Part shown: positions 1 to 10,008 of the stretch, one piece after another
How positions within the stretch are numbered: the stretch's first letter is position 1
Layout of the letters: every line of letters starts with the position of its first letter
Source: Amphimedon queenslandica
Lineage: Eukaryota > Porifera > Demospongiae > Haplosclerida > Niphatidae
NCBI RefSeq assembly: GCF_000090795.2
Contig: NW_003546262.1
Coordinates: 31,425 to 92,585, forward strand
Length of the DNA stretch: 61,161 nucleotides
Reading direction: 5' to 3'
The notes under the pieces: generated by a model
What the model was told of the DNA's origin: nothing
Database searches by the model: none
The model's input: only the letters and a program-made list of their open reading frames with translations
Translations under genes and position numbers: made by a program

Positions 1-283
1 ATGTAATGTTCACTTATGTTTGGGGTCATGTTTTGAACAGTATCATGCAAGGGCAAACTACCGTCACTAACTATGGACTATATAAGTAATACTGAATTGT
101 ATGCACTCATTATTGATTACATTTTTCATGCAATAGGTTTGAAATTATTTAAGGATTAAAATAAACCATAGTGTTCCTATACCTATCTGTTAACCTTAAG
201 AAGTTATGAATTTTTAAGTGGAAGTGTATCAAATCCGGAAACATTTTATCCCCACATTTCAGCCAGGAAAGGGTTAATATTGA
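1..283. other. No gene seen; left flank of hAT element
   Basis: AT-rich sequence with only short open frames without family features. The last bases lead into the 8-bp target duplication of the hAT element. Confidence 0.5.
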
Positions 284-1118
284 GTTATAATCAGTGATCC
301 ACCGATACTGGAATCGGTACTTGTTTTTAAGCCGATACTTGTGGTATCGGTACTTACCTGGTAAAGATAATTGCATCACCAATGCATTAAAATTATTCAT
401 ACCTATTAAATAATTATTCTTTATTAATTATATCTAATTGGGGCGAGCCTGAGCGAGCCCCACATAAATGACACAAGTACGTCGGTTTGTTTGTACATGT
501 ACATCACCTCTATTTATCCGTATGAAAAACTTTCCACTTTTTAATAAACTTGATAATCTTCATTGAGAAAGGGTGTGGTCACAATGAAGTAAAGTGGCTC
601 AATATCAAAACTGGAAATTCTTGCAAGACGGATTAAACTGCATTGCTGTCAAAATGCAGCAGCAAGGAAGGTTAAGAAAGCAGACATGCCATGTTCTTCA
701 TTGATGTCAATAACTCTGATGAAGTGAATGTCAGTGACAGCCAGAGACAGCCTGCTGAACTAACTTGGAGAAGGCTAGAAACTGCTACAGTTGCCTATTT
801 AGCCATATTATTTGTGCCATCAATGACTGCTTGTAGCCATCTTTAACGCTTGCTAAATGCTAAAAGCAAGGTAACTTTAACAGTTGCAGAGACCATAGTA
901 GTACGTTATGAAGAAATACATAAATCAACTTCTGAGCCCGCCACTTTTGCACAGTCGTCATCATGCATGAGTATTGTTAGTCTAATAGGGTATCAAGATC
1001 TATTGTATGTACATTGCTTTGCTTGCGTAGGCTTGCCCCTTCAATGTTCTACATTCGACTAGTAAATTAAATTTCAATGAGCATGTGGTACAGTTAAAAT
1101 TGAGGCTGATAAGAGAAA

Positions 1119-4100
1119 GTGTTGCGTGGCTGTTTTTTTAAATCGGTACGGCTGATGAGACAAAGGCAGTTTCTTAATACCTGTGGAGAGAAGCTTTCAA
1201 GTGGGGGAAAGAGTTCAAAGAACTTTACTACAAGCAATTTGAAGAAACATTTAAAATTGCGCCATACAGCCGAGTGTCAAGAAATGGAAATGAAAGAAAA
1301 GCAATAAGAAGCAGAAGCACAGAGTCAAGAAAGATCTCAAGGTAGCAAAGGACCATCAAATCAATTATTACTAAAAGTTGTTCTTGAAAGGCAACAAAAA
1401 TGGCTTTTGATCAACCCAGAGCTAGACACATCACGAAGTTAGTTGGTGATATGATTGCTGTTAATAAACAACAATTCAGTGTTGTCAGTGATGTTGGTTT
1501 TACCTGCCTGAGGAACAACATCCAGCCAAGGTATTGTATTCCTATTACAACATACTTTTTAGAGACGATAGCTTTTTGAGATTGCAGACAGTAGTACAGG
1601 AGCTATAAGATGAACAGGAATTTGACAGTTGTACAATAGATATTTGATCATCCCCATCTCAAGACTCTCTACTAAGCCTTACAGCTCATTTTCTCACTCC
1701 TACTTTTGAAAAAAAGCAAGTGATACACTACAAGCAGTAAAGTTTAATGCATCTTATACAGGTAGCAACATAGCTAGCTTACTATCTTCTGTATTCAATT
1801 TTGGAAGAATGCAGAAAAGCTTACTCACTTGGTACGAGGCAATGCTGCTCACTATGTAGCTGGATTAAGGATGCTGGCATTCCCAATTTTGCATGCTTAG
1901 CACACAATTCAACTGCTATTTTGTGATGGAGTCATAGTCCAACAGTGTTCATGATCTATCCAATTCAAGGAAATTGGTAGGCCACTGTAAGCACTCAAAT
2001 GTTGCATTACAAACCTTAATGAGAATACAGTCTCAGTTGAATAATCCACAACACTCACTCATCTAAGATGAAGCCACTCACTGGAATAGCTCATACTATA
2101 TGCCAGTGACATTAATTGAGCAGAAAACAGCTCTTTTACCTGCTGGAGCAGAATCCACCTGTTCACATCAATTGTGTGTAGAGCAGTAAAATAAGGTAGT
2201 CCATCTTCTTGAACCTTTTGAAAAAGCCACAAGAGAGGCTAGTGGAGATTATTTTTCATCTTCAGTCACGATTCCTATAGTTAAATCACTTAAACGAGAA
2301 GGTGCGGTATGAAAGGCGGTGCCCTGGACATGGTGGTTTCCGTTTTTTTCATGTGTAAAAATGTCTGCTCTAGATGATGTTACTTCTTCAAGGAAAAACG
2401 CAGGCAGAGAGGGGTTTTGGTACCAAATTGAGTTACATTTTACTCTCAAAGAAGACAAGGACTAGTTCTAGTTAGGCTTGATCAAGTTAAGGGGTCTTTA
2501 GGCACTAAAAGAAGGCGCTGGAAATGCTGTCTCACTTACTTGCTGATTTAGTCGGGAAAGAGGATCATTTAGAGGTTCTATCACATGATACTAGTTATAC
2601 TCAATACTTCAAGTAGTTATAATGTGTTTGAAATTAGTGTCAATATAAAATAAGGTATTGGTGACGGGGGAAGAAGAGCAGCCATTTTGTGCATAGATAT
2701 AGGATCGGCTGTTGGGACGCACATGTTGGTGATAGTCTCGTATGGTTGACCGAAGGGTGATCAATTACAGTCAAGTACTATTTATTATAATTATTATTTT
2801 ATTATAATAATTATCGAAATTATATTTATTTATATTATTACTATTATTATTATAGTATCAGTCATGTGATTTGTGCTGAATTTCAGTTCAATGATAGTTG
2901 AGTCCTGTAATCATAACTCAAGTTTATTATGTAGTAGATACAGAATTAAGTATAATGTGTAATGTAAAGTAATCATACATTAATTGGCATTAATATTTTT
3001 TAGGCTCGTACTAGCATATACTTGTGCTGGTATATTACCATCACAGTACTGCCATATTTTGATCGGCATTACTTGGTACAGTTGGGAAGATGTACACAAT
3101 TACAGGAAGCTTCTCACCATCCCCATATCCATTCAACTCTGTTATTGTATATGCTTAATAATTTAGAATAATATAATTTTTGTATTTACTACTTCCAGTG
3201 GATCGTTGAATGTTGCAACTGCTACCAGTACTAGGATCTGATTGAGGACCAAGTGGGGGTCTTTTGCTGTAACCACTTCTACTTGATGAGGGTGGCTGAT
3301 AATTGGTAGTCGGCAAGGCCTTCTGGTCCCAGTGGTGGCTGTTCCTGGGCTGGTTTTTTATGTAGTAATGAGGGCTATTCCTTTGCCACTATCACTTATA
3401 ACCTGCCTTGCAGCAATATTGACCATGTTTGTTTAGCTGTTGACAGATTTTCAGAATATACAATAGAAATATTTGATAATAATGTAAAAAATTATTACTT
3501 CAAGTCAATTATACCATTTCTCTTCTTGCCATGCTTTCTACCTGTGCTTGTAGGTTAACTCTCTCGCCTTTACTAATTTTAATGTTTTTATTATGCATTT
3601 TGCTAGTGATTTAGCCATGATAAGAACAGTGCCAGTGTGGAAGCCATTTTGTTATTTTCAAAAGGGAACCTCCCACTTTCAGCCTACGTTTTGGACTCTT
3701 TTATGAAATTGTAGAAGAAAATAGAAGTGGAGAGGAAGCTGTTTTCAGTAACTCAATAGAAGCAGCAGTGAATGACTACTTATGTGAGCCTGTCATTTCA
3801 AGAGATTATGACCCTCTCAATACTGGAAGAAGTTACAAGTATGGCCTATTTTTGTGAAATTAGCTAGAAAATACTTGTCCATACAACCAGGGGCATATCT
3901 AGCAGGGACTGATGGTGGCTTGAGCACCCCCCACATGGCTGGGTTCAGAAAAAAATTACTCCAATCCAGGACTTTTGCATCACTACCAAGACTCTTAACA
4001 AAGTTATTTAGCCCCCTGATCATGATTTCAGCAGTTTCCACGTTTTAAGGAGCAATCAGAAGTCATCAGAAGTACCAGAATGCTTGAAATTATATTGACC

Positions 4101-4312
4101 CTACCCATAATTCACGAAAATAAAGGAAAACACAGTTTTTTTCCGCTGCAAAAAACGGCGCACAAAATTTTGGCGCGCTTTGCGCGCCCTCAACATCCTC
4201 TTTCCCCATTTCTAGATATGCCCCTGCCCACCTTCTTCAGTGCCACTTGAAAGATTATTTAGTACAGCTGGTCAAATAGTTACTGAAGCAGGCTTAATGC
4301 TGAGAAAATAAA
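1119..4312 (+). pseudogene. hAT (ZBED-like) transposase relic, copy 1
   Basis: Fragments in family order are spread over several frames. First is a BED-type zinc finger near 1180-1290 with a Cys pair and TSNLKKHLKLRH. Near 1400-1560 is the ZBED-type segment containing KLVGDMIAVNKQQFSVV. Near 1840-1930 is VRGNAAHYVAGLRMLAFP. Near 2220-2290 is EPFEKATREASGDYFSS. After a long non-transposase stretch come AVNDYLCEPVISRDYDPL (about 3755-3815), KLARKYLSIQ, and finally PPSSVPLERLFSTAGQIV (about 4228-4285), the hAT dimerisation motif. Stops and frameshifts are numerous, so no active transposase can be made. The role, cut-and-paste DNA transposition, is known for the family. Confidence 0.85.
3888..4226. 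mobile_element. Nested short inverted-repeat (MITE-like) element
   Basis: It begins CAGGGGCATATCTAG (3888-3902) and ends with the exact reverse complement (4212-4226). It lies inside the hAT dimerisation region, between KYLSIQ and the following Pro-Ser-Ser segment, which read into each other across it. A GC-rich palindromic stretch (GGCGCGCTTTGCGCGCC) lies near the right end. I find no convincing target duplication, so the superfamily is open. It is non-coding; an 81-64-codon pair of antisense open frames here has no family signature. Confidence 0.75.
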
Positions 4313-5108
4313 ATGTTACTTTTTTTGAATAAGAACTTGAAATATTTTAATTTTAAGTATGATTAATTATTAACAGTTGCTAATGGTTACATATAGTGAA
4401 TGGGAAGTTTGGGAACAGCGTATTGGAATTGGAATCGGTAACTGAAAATTCTTAAAACAAAGCATTGGTATCTGTGGTATCACTACAAATTAGTATCAGT
4501 GCATCACTGGTTATAATAACCATTGTTGCATATTTTTGATTATGCAAATTTAACTGTCAAATTTTTTTTAGAATATAGCTGATCAGTGCATGCCAAAAAA
4601 AGAAAAGGTGCCTATGTGTGTATTAATCACAGCCCATGTGATCTGCATGTACTGGAAAGGTTAAAAGCATGTAAGAATTGCCATTTGTTATTGTGTAAAT
4701 TAACTGAGTGTCATCATATCCCATATACTCTAGAGCTTAAGTATACTTGCATGCAGTCTTACTGTTGAACTTGCAATATACATGAAAGTGTACTAGTTTC
4801 TTGCCATTGTATGTGTATAGTATAGTACGATAACAGTGAAAATGAGACACATATTGAAATGAGATTGGGGGAGATGTGGAGTGCATCCAAAAATTATTGA
4901 ATCTACGTGTACTTGTACACGTACAGTATACTACATGTATAATAACAGATGCATGTACAGTATTATATCAGGTTTGGGGTCACATACACTGCAATTGTAA
5001 ATAATTGCACTTACATATTATATTCTTGAGTTATTGCAATCGCAATGGTGTTTATAACAAAAATAAGGTGTATTTGCAATTGTATTTAATTACCCTAAAA
5101 GTCATGAT

Positions 5109-5220
5109 TTAATTTTAAAAATACTGTCATACATAGACTTCATAAATTACATGTACATTCACACTTAATTTAAAAAATACTGCCATACATAGACTTCATA
5201 ATGTACATGTACATTCACAC
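5109..5220. repeat. Tandem duplication, two 56-bp units
   Basis: Units 5109-5164 and 5165-5220 share the core ACATAGACTTCATAA and the end TACATGTACATTCACAC, with only a few differences. This is a recent local duplication. Confidence 0.85.
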
Positions 5221-6224
5221 TTCTACCTATATGTGTAGTGCAAGAAAGCTGTAGGCAGCCGTTTGACAAATGCTTTGAAAAATTAATGCTCATTTGTAAA
5301 ATTGTTCTGTATGTACTTATTATTTCAATTTCAACTCTAAATCGTAGTTGCATTGTAATTAAATACGTTACTAAAAGTGGTATTTGCAAATGCATTTGCA
5401 TTTCATATTATTACTCATATATGCATTCGCAATGAAATACAATAAATGTATTTGACACCGGTTCTGGTATATATTCATGTAGATGTATGTATATGAACAC
5501 TGTATCAAAGTTACGTGTAGTAAAGTCATGCAGTGTTGGTACATAATGCATACATGTGCATATACATGTATATGACTATGTGTGTGCATGTACATATACA
5601 AGTATGTGACTACGTGTGTGTTTTACTTGTACATGTACAATAAAGCCAAATCTTATTGGCATATAGGTTTTATCGTAACTATTATTATTATAGTTATTGC
5701 TCGTTGTTGTTTTTCAGGAGGATATTGGGTTATTTGGAAGAGTTTGATACAGAAGAAATTCATTGAGCTACAGTGAAAGGTTGAGGGATGGGAGGTGACA
5801 TAGGTGAGCTACAATAATATACATGTAATGTGTTACTTGCCGCTTTTTTTTGTCTGCTGTCTTTGTCTCTCTCCCTCTTTCCTTTAAGGGTTCAGACATT
5901 GACAACCGAGCTTGTCAAAGGTAAGCCCAGTGGCTATGGTAATGACTGATTCCAGCCACTAGAGGGTGCTCTGTCTTGCAAAAGGAGGAAGAATGGTGAG
6001 CTTTAGTTTAGATTTTATTTATTTATTTATGTAGTTGTCAAGACAGAAGATGGATAGGCATGTCGCGTTACTGGATGGTTTAGTGCTTTCCTGTAAGACT
6101 TTAAGTTAATAATGACACATTCTAATTGGATATTATTAATTTCTTATATTACATAACAAGTATATTACTTATATAGAGAAAGGCTGCGAATTCTAAATGA
6201 TTGGGTAAATATGAACTGAAGCAG

Positions 6225-6259
6225 AAGATCAACATGAGGGCTTCCCTCATGTTGATCTT
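6225..6259. repeat. Perfect 16-bp hairpin with 3-base loop
   Basis: AAGATCAACATGAGGG (6225-6240), loop CTT, then its exact reverse complement (6244-6259). Pairing does not extend clearly into the flanks, so it is short for a microRNA precursor; no U-run terminator follows. Confidence 0.8.
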
Positions 6260-7392
6260 GATAAGTTGGATTGCTCCAATCCAAGTCATCAACCTTGAGG
6301 ACACAGACAGTGTATAACCATGATGCTATAACAACAACGTAACTTTCCCCTACCTCCTCTCTCACTCTCTTTTAGATAAGAAATTTTTATTTGAAATAAG
6401 AGAAGGAGGTAGTACTGGGTATAGATTTGGTACACTGTATCACCGCCAGAAAGGAATCAATGGATGTTTGCTTTTACTATACTACTAGTTTGGAGGTACT
6501 CTCTCATCTTATTGTAGTCTTGTGACATTAAACAACTGTTCCTCCTTTTAAACAATTTGAGAGAGTGCTCGATAGCAAGGGACAAGATGAGGAGAGCATT
6601 ATCCTTGTCCTGGTACCTGACCTAAAGCTGTACAAGTAAATCAATCATTTTAGCAAAACACCTTTATCTAATTGTACAAAAGGCATATTTGAATTGTTTT
6701 TTATGCCAAATTAAGCATTGTTTGGGTGTACATTCGGAAGCATTGAGTGAGTGAAATTTGCAGATTTTCAATAATGTATACACAGTAATTTCCCTTTAGT
6801 ACATACATGTGTAGTTGTGTACTGAAGTGGCACATCTATACGTACATGTCTTTACAATGACATATCAATGTTTGTTTATACCCTCGGATTATATTCATAG
6901 GGTTCAGTTTTTATTTAACTTTACCTTTCTCTTATGCCTGGAGTGCTTAATATCTTGCATCACTGGGTTGAGGATCATTATTACGATTTTCAACAAGATG
7001 TCTCAGTCCTGGAGAGAATTTGCCGGTATAGTGAAAGTGAAGAACATGCGAAAGTGGATAGCATTGATTCATCGAGCATTGTCTAAAGTGAGACACTACG
7101 TAAAATTTTGTCATTTTGCAAGTTTTACATTTGACTTCAGTTTTTAAATCTGTTATTATTGTTTCATTTTATTATCATATATATTGGTATTCTTTTATGC
7201 CTTATTGCTGCTAATTGTTTTATTGAAATGTTTGACGCTATTGCTTTTATATAGCTTTCCCATGAAATTGTTCAGCAAATCTTATCATAATCACACTCTT
7301 TTAAGCAATACTTATTGTAACTTTAGAAACATCTTAATTGATTTGTTGTATTAAACAATACAAGATTTTTTCTAGTTTCTAGAAATACATGT

Positions 7393-8425
7393 ATAATGCA
7401 GCAAATGACCTGCAATATACAACAGCATATCATCATGCAGAGGAAATTTAAGAGTATATAAATGCTAAATCATTCTACACATTTATGAATGCTATACAAC
7501 AAAAGAAATGTCAAAAGCTGTCTATAGGCAAGGTCAGTTTATCCAGAAAAGAGAATTTCTACTTGCTGGCTCAATACAAATTTTAATTACATTACATATT
7601 TTAGAAAGTTAAGTTACCAGTGCAAACGTTAATGTTGTTAGGTAGTCATACATTTTAAAGAAAGAAAAGTACCATAGTTGAACCACTGCAGAGATATTGA
7701 GGCAAACATACTTTGTGTACACTTAATGAGGGGGTGGAGCTGAAAGTGCGTAGCTGAAAACTCCAAGGTTTTACATCACATGTCCCAAAATCTGCAATGA
7801 TGTGCTTCATGCAAAATTAGCTAGTGCTACAGCAAGGTTGAAAGGTTGTTGCAACCAAGTTTCATATATAGAATTTTTTGACTGAAACTGCGTTTCAGAC
7901 ATGATGTAGGCAGTTATTGGTTTACAGGGCTAATTTGAGAATTATTTTTCTAGACTAATGCATTCAACTTTCAACCTAGCTTTGGCACTAGCTAATTTTT
8001 GTATCATAACATCAGTGTAGTTTTTGCGACATGTAATGTAAAACCTTGGAGATTTTTGCTAAAACCTTCAGCCCCAACCCTCAGTAAGTATGAACAAAGC
8101 ATGTTTACCTGAATATTTGTGCAGTAGTTCAATTAAATATAGTACTTTAATTTTATGTAACAAGCAATTGTGCATGTGTACCTGTTGATAGCTAACAACA
8201 TTTAGGTTTGCACAGCTGACTTTTAAAAATTATTTAATATAATTAAATATTTGTATTGAGTCAACAAGTAGAAGTTCTTTTCTGAATAAACTAACCTTGC
8301 CCATATACATTTCTATGGTTGTATAACATTCATAATTGTGCAGAATGATTTAGCATTGATGTGAACTTAAACTTTGTCTGCATTATCATAATGCTGCTTT
8401 ACATTGCAGGTCATTCACTGCATTA
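7393..8425. repeat. Long inverted repeat (about 1 kb fold-back)
   Basis: The left arm from 7393 (TAATGCAG, then AATGACCTGCAAT) is the imperfect reverse complement of the right arm ending at 8425. Matching blocks include AATGCTAAATCATTCT (7462-7477 against 8345-8360 reversed) and the region around 7531-7600 against 8225-8300. The AGGTTTTACATCAC block near 7770 pairs with the one near 8040. Each arm is about 450-480 bases and the unpaired centre lies roughly 7870-7960. There is no coding potential. It may be a fold-back transposon or MITE; a transcript would form a long hairpin RNA. Confidence 0.85.
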
Positions 8426-9180
8426 GTAAATCAAACTTTTTTGAGAAAACATAAACAATACTATGATGTGTTTGTAATGTGATCTTGACGTCTTTTTACT
8501 AAAACATTGAATAGAAATGTAGACTTTAGCATGTTTGAATCTGACATCATAACGCAGTAAGTACACACTGCAAAAACAGATTTGTACACATGCCCTTACA
8601 TGGTGAATGACGCATTAATATAGGCGGATTAAACAGTAGGGATTATGAAGCTATAATTATAGACAAAAAAACGATCGTAGTCCATTATGATTGTAAAAAA
8701 AGGCCTGTTCTCTGACTGACATTTTATGCGCTCAAAAAATAACCAGCATATTCTTGCTTCATGATGTCTGAGGAGTAAAAAGAGCTATTACAAATAGCTA
8801 TAATGTTGCTAAAGTACCTAGCAAAAGATGAAAGTGTTCTACCTTTCTTCTGCTGTACAAACCAATGGAGAAGAGAAGTAAGCGTGATCTGGAACATAGA
8901 TTTACTATGTGGAATAGGATAGGAAACTGGATCGCATGACTATTATATTCTGTAGTTAAAATGTCGCAAATTTGAAACAAAAAGGTACCTGGTTTTGTGC
9001 GACTGTAACTGTGCACCAGAAGGAATCCAGAGATAGTAATTAATCTGACCATGTCCAGAAATTACATGGAGGGTGCAGACATTGAATAGATAATTATATT
9101 CATGACGTTTATTCATAGTTTATGTAATGATATTCATGGCAATAACAAATTATTCATTGAATATTAGACTAATTATCCAG
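8426..9180. other. Non-coding spacer with dispersed-repeat copy
   Basis: No supported gene. The stretch about 8935-9060 resembles 23105-23255 (shared words include CCTGGTTTTGTG and ATCCAGAG), so it is a copy of a dispersed repeat. Confidence 0.5.
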
Positions 9181-9221
9181 TCTTGGCAAGGAAAACAGTA
9201 TGGCGGTGGTAAGACAATAAA

Positions 9222-9560
9222 AGAACTTGTACAAAGTGTAAAGGACATGGCCATTATAGACTGATTTTAGAAATGGAAGATAGTGTAGAGACTAGTCTTA
9301 CAGTCACAAGTGATACTATGGAAAATGTGTACAAGGTGGAAAGAATAGTGGAAGTTAAGAATATTAAAGTAAGTCCACCAGCCATATTAAAACAGATGAA
9401 ATATTTATCTTTCACAAACCTGCTACTTGAAATTTATGAACCAGTTTCGTGACAAATTTAGGGTACCATACATTACTTAATTTTATGGAAAAACTATCCA
9501 AGGGAAGGAGCTTCCTAGTTACTATGCAACAAAATAACAGATTTACCAATAAGGTACAAA
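9222..9560 (+). pseudogene. Chromodomain exon pair, broken by a stop
   Basis: Exon one (to 9368) encodes CTKCKGHGHY, an acidic linker, then VYKVERIVEVKNIK, the first strand of a chromodomain. A GT-AG intron of 93 bases (9369-9461) follows in phase 0. Exon two starts at 9462 with GTIHYLILWKNYPREGAS, matching the chromodomain YLV-WKGY core. The next codon, where the family has the Trp of its S/NTW motif, is TAG (9516-9518); the frame then continues LLCNKITDLPI. Chromodomains bind methylated histone tails and occur in host proteins and in transposon proteins. The start codon is not identified, and the gene is only 200-odd bases from the next mobile element. Confidence 0.6.
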
Positions 9561-9756
9561 TAGAGTATCTCACAGGGTGTATGATATAAATATTTCAATT
9601 CATTTAAACTGTTTCATGCACCTTAACCTGAACTAAGGACTGTACTCGATTCTGTCAGTTCATTCGTATTGTGCATCAGAAATAGTTCAAGAGTTGGTTT
9701 AGTATGTCAAGGAAACATCACACTTGAATTTCCTCGTCACGTTTTTAACTTTGTCC

Positions 9757-9775
9757 TTAAAGGGTAAGTTCAAAG
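9757..9775 (+). repeat. Candidate left end of Kolobok-like element (TTAA + AGGG)
   Basis: TTAA at 9757-9760 is followed by AGGGTAAGTTCAAAG, like the TTAA-AGTGTAACTGCAG left end of the fold-back element at 50288. It lies 249 bases upstream of the THAP start. I could not find the matching right end downstream, so this boundary is inferred. Confidence 0.45.
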
Positions 9776-10008
9776 TATTTTTCACATATTTTTTTTATTG
9801 GCTAAATGTAACCTACCTATCATGTACTTCATGTGTGTTCAATTTCACTGATCAAAAAAATCATTCAGTCAGATATGAGCTTTTGAAAAATGCCTTTTTT
9901 GCTTCCTGCCATAACACTTTCTGTCACAGGCGTGGCTTTACGTGACGTCACAAGAGGCATTGCTGCTAGCTGCACTGTTCCACAGCTGTTGGAATTTAAG
10001 TTACAAGC
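9761..10008 (+). promoter_or_regulatory. THAP-transposon upstream module with CRE palindrome
   Basis: Segment 9866-9965 shares an ordered series of words with 50775-50880 (GATATGAGC, TTTTTGCTTCCT, GTGGCT, ACGTGACGTCA, AAGAGGCAT). It includes a perfect cAMP-response-element palindrome, TGACGTCA, at 9943-9950. In both copies a THAP-like ATG follows within about 70 bases. I read this as the promoter and leader of the THAP transposon family. Confidence 0.6.

Larger units (their letters stand above)
292..4509 (+). mobile_element. Complete but decayed hAT DNA transposon (copy 1)
   Basis: The left end starts CAGTGATCCACCGATACT and the right end, read inward on the other strand, starts CAGTGATGCACTGATACT; 16 of 18 bases match. 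The element is flanked by an exact 8-bp direct repeat, GTTATAAT, at 284-291 and 4510-4517. An 8-bp duplication and CAGTG termini are hallmarks of the hAT superfamily. Coding remains on the plus strand include a BED finger near 1.2 kb and the C-terminal dimerisation motif near 4.25 kb. The roughly 4.2-kb length is partly due to later insertions: about 2290-3690 does not read as transposase, and a 339-bp inverted-repeat element sits at 3888-4226. Target-site and termini calls are direct observations. Confidence 0.9.
4518..7392. other. Non-coding, low-complexity region
   Basis: About 2.9 kb of AT-rich sequence with many ACATGTAC/TATATG runs (4900-5640). I see no exon with a recognisable domain. 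Small open frames here are composed of low-complexity residues. It holds a tandem duplication (5109-5220) and a perfect hairpin (6225-6259), listed separately. Confidence 0.5.

Noticed and set aside
420..470. Two GCGAGCC repeats and GGGGC/GCCCC near 440 as a separate mobile element end
   Set aside because: No partner end or target duplication found; left as part of hAT copy 1.
5238..5776. Overlapping small open frames on both strands in the ACATGTAC-rich region
   Set aside because: Residue content (Tyr, Met, His, Ile runs) reflects the repeat sequence, with no domain or splice context.
6225..6259. Hairpin as a rho-independent terminator
   Set aside because: No T-run follows and the setting is an animal genome.
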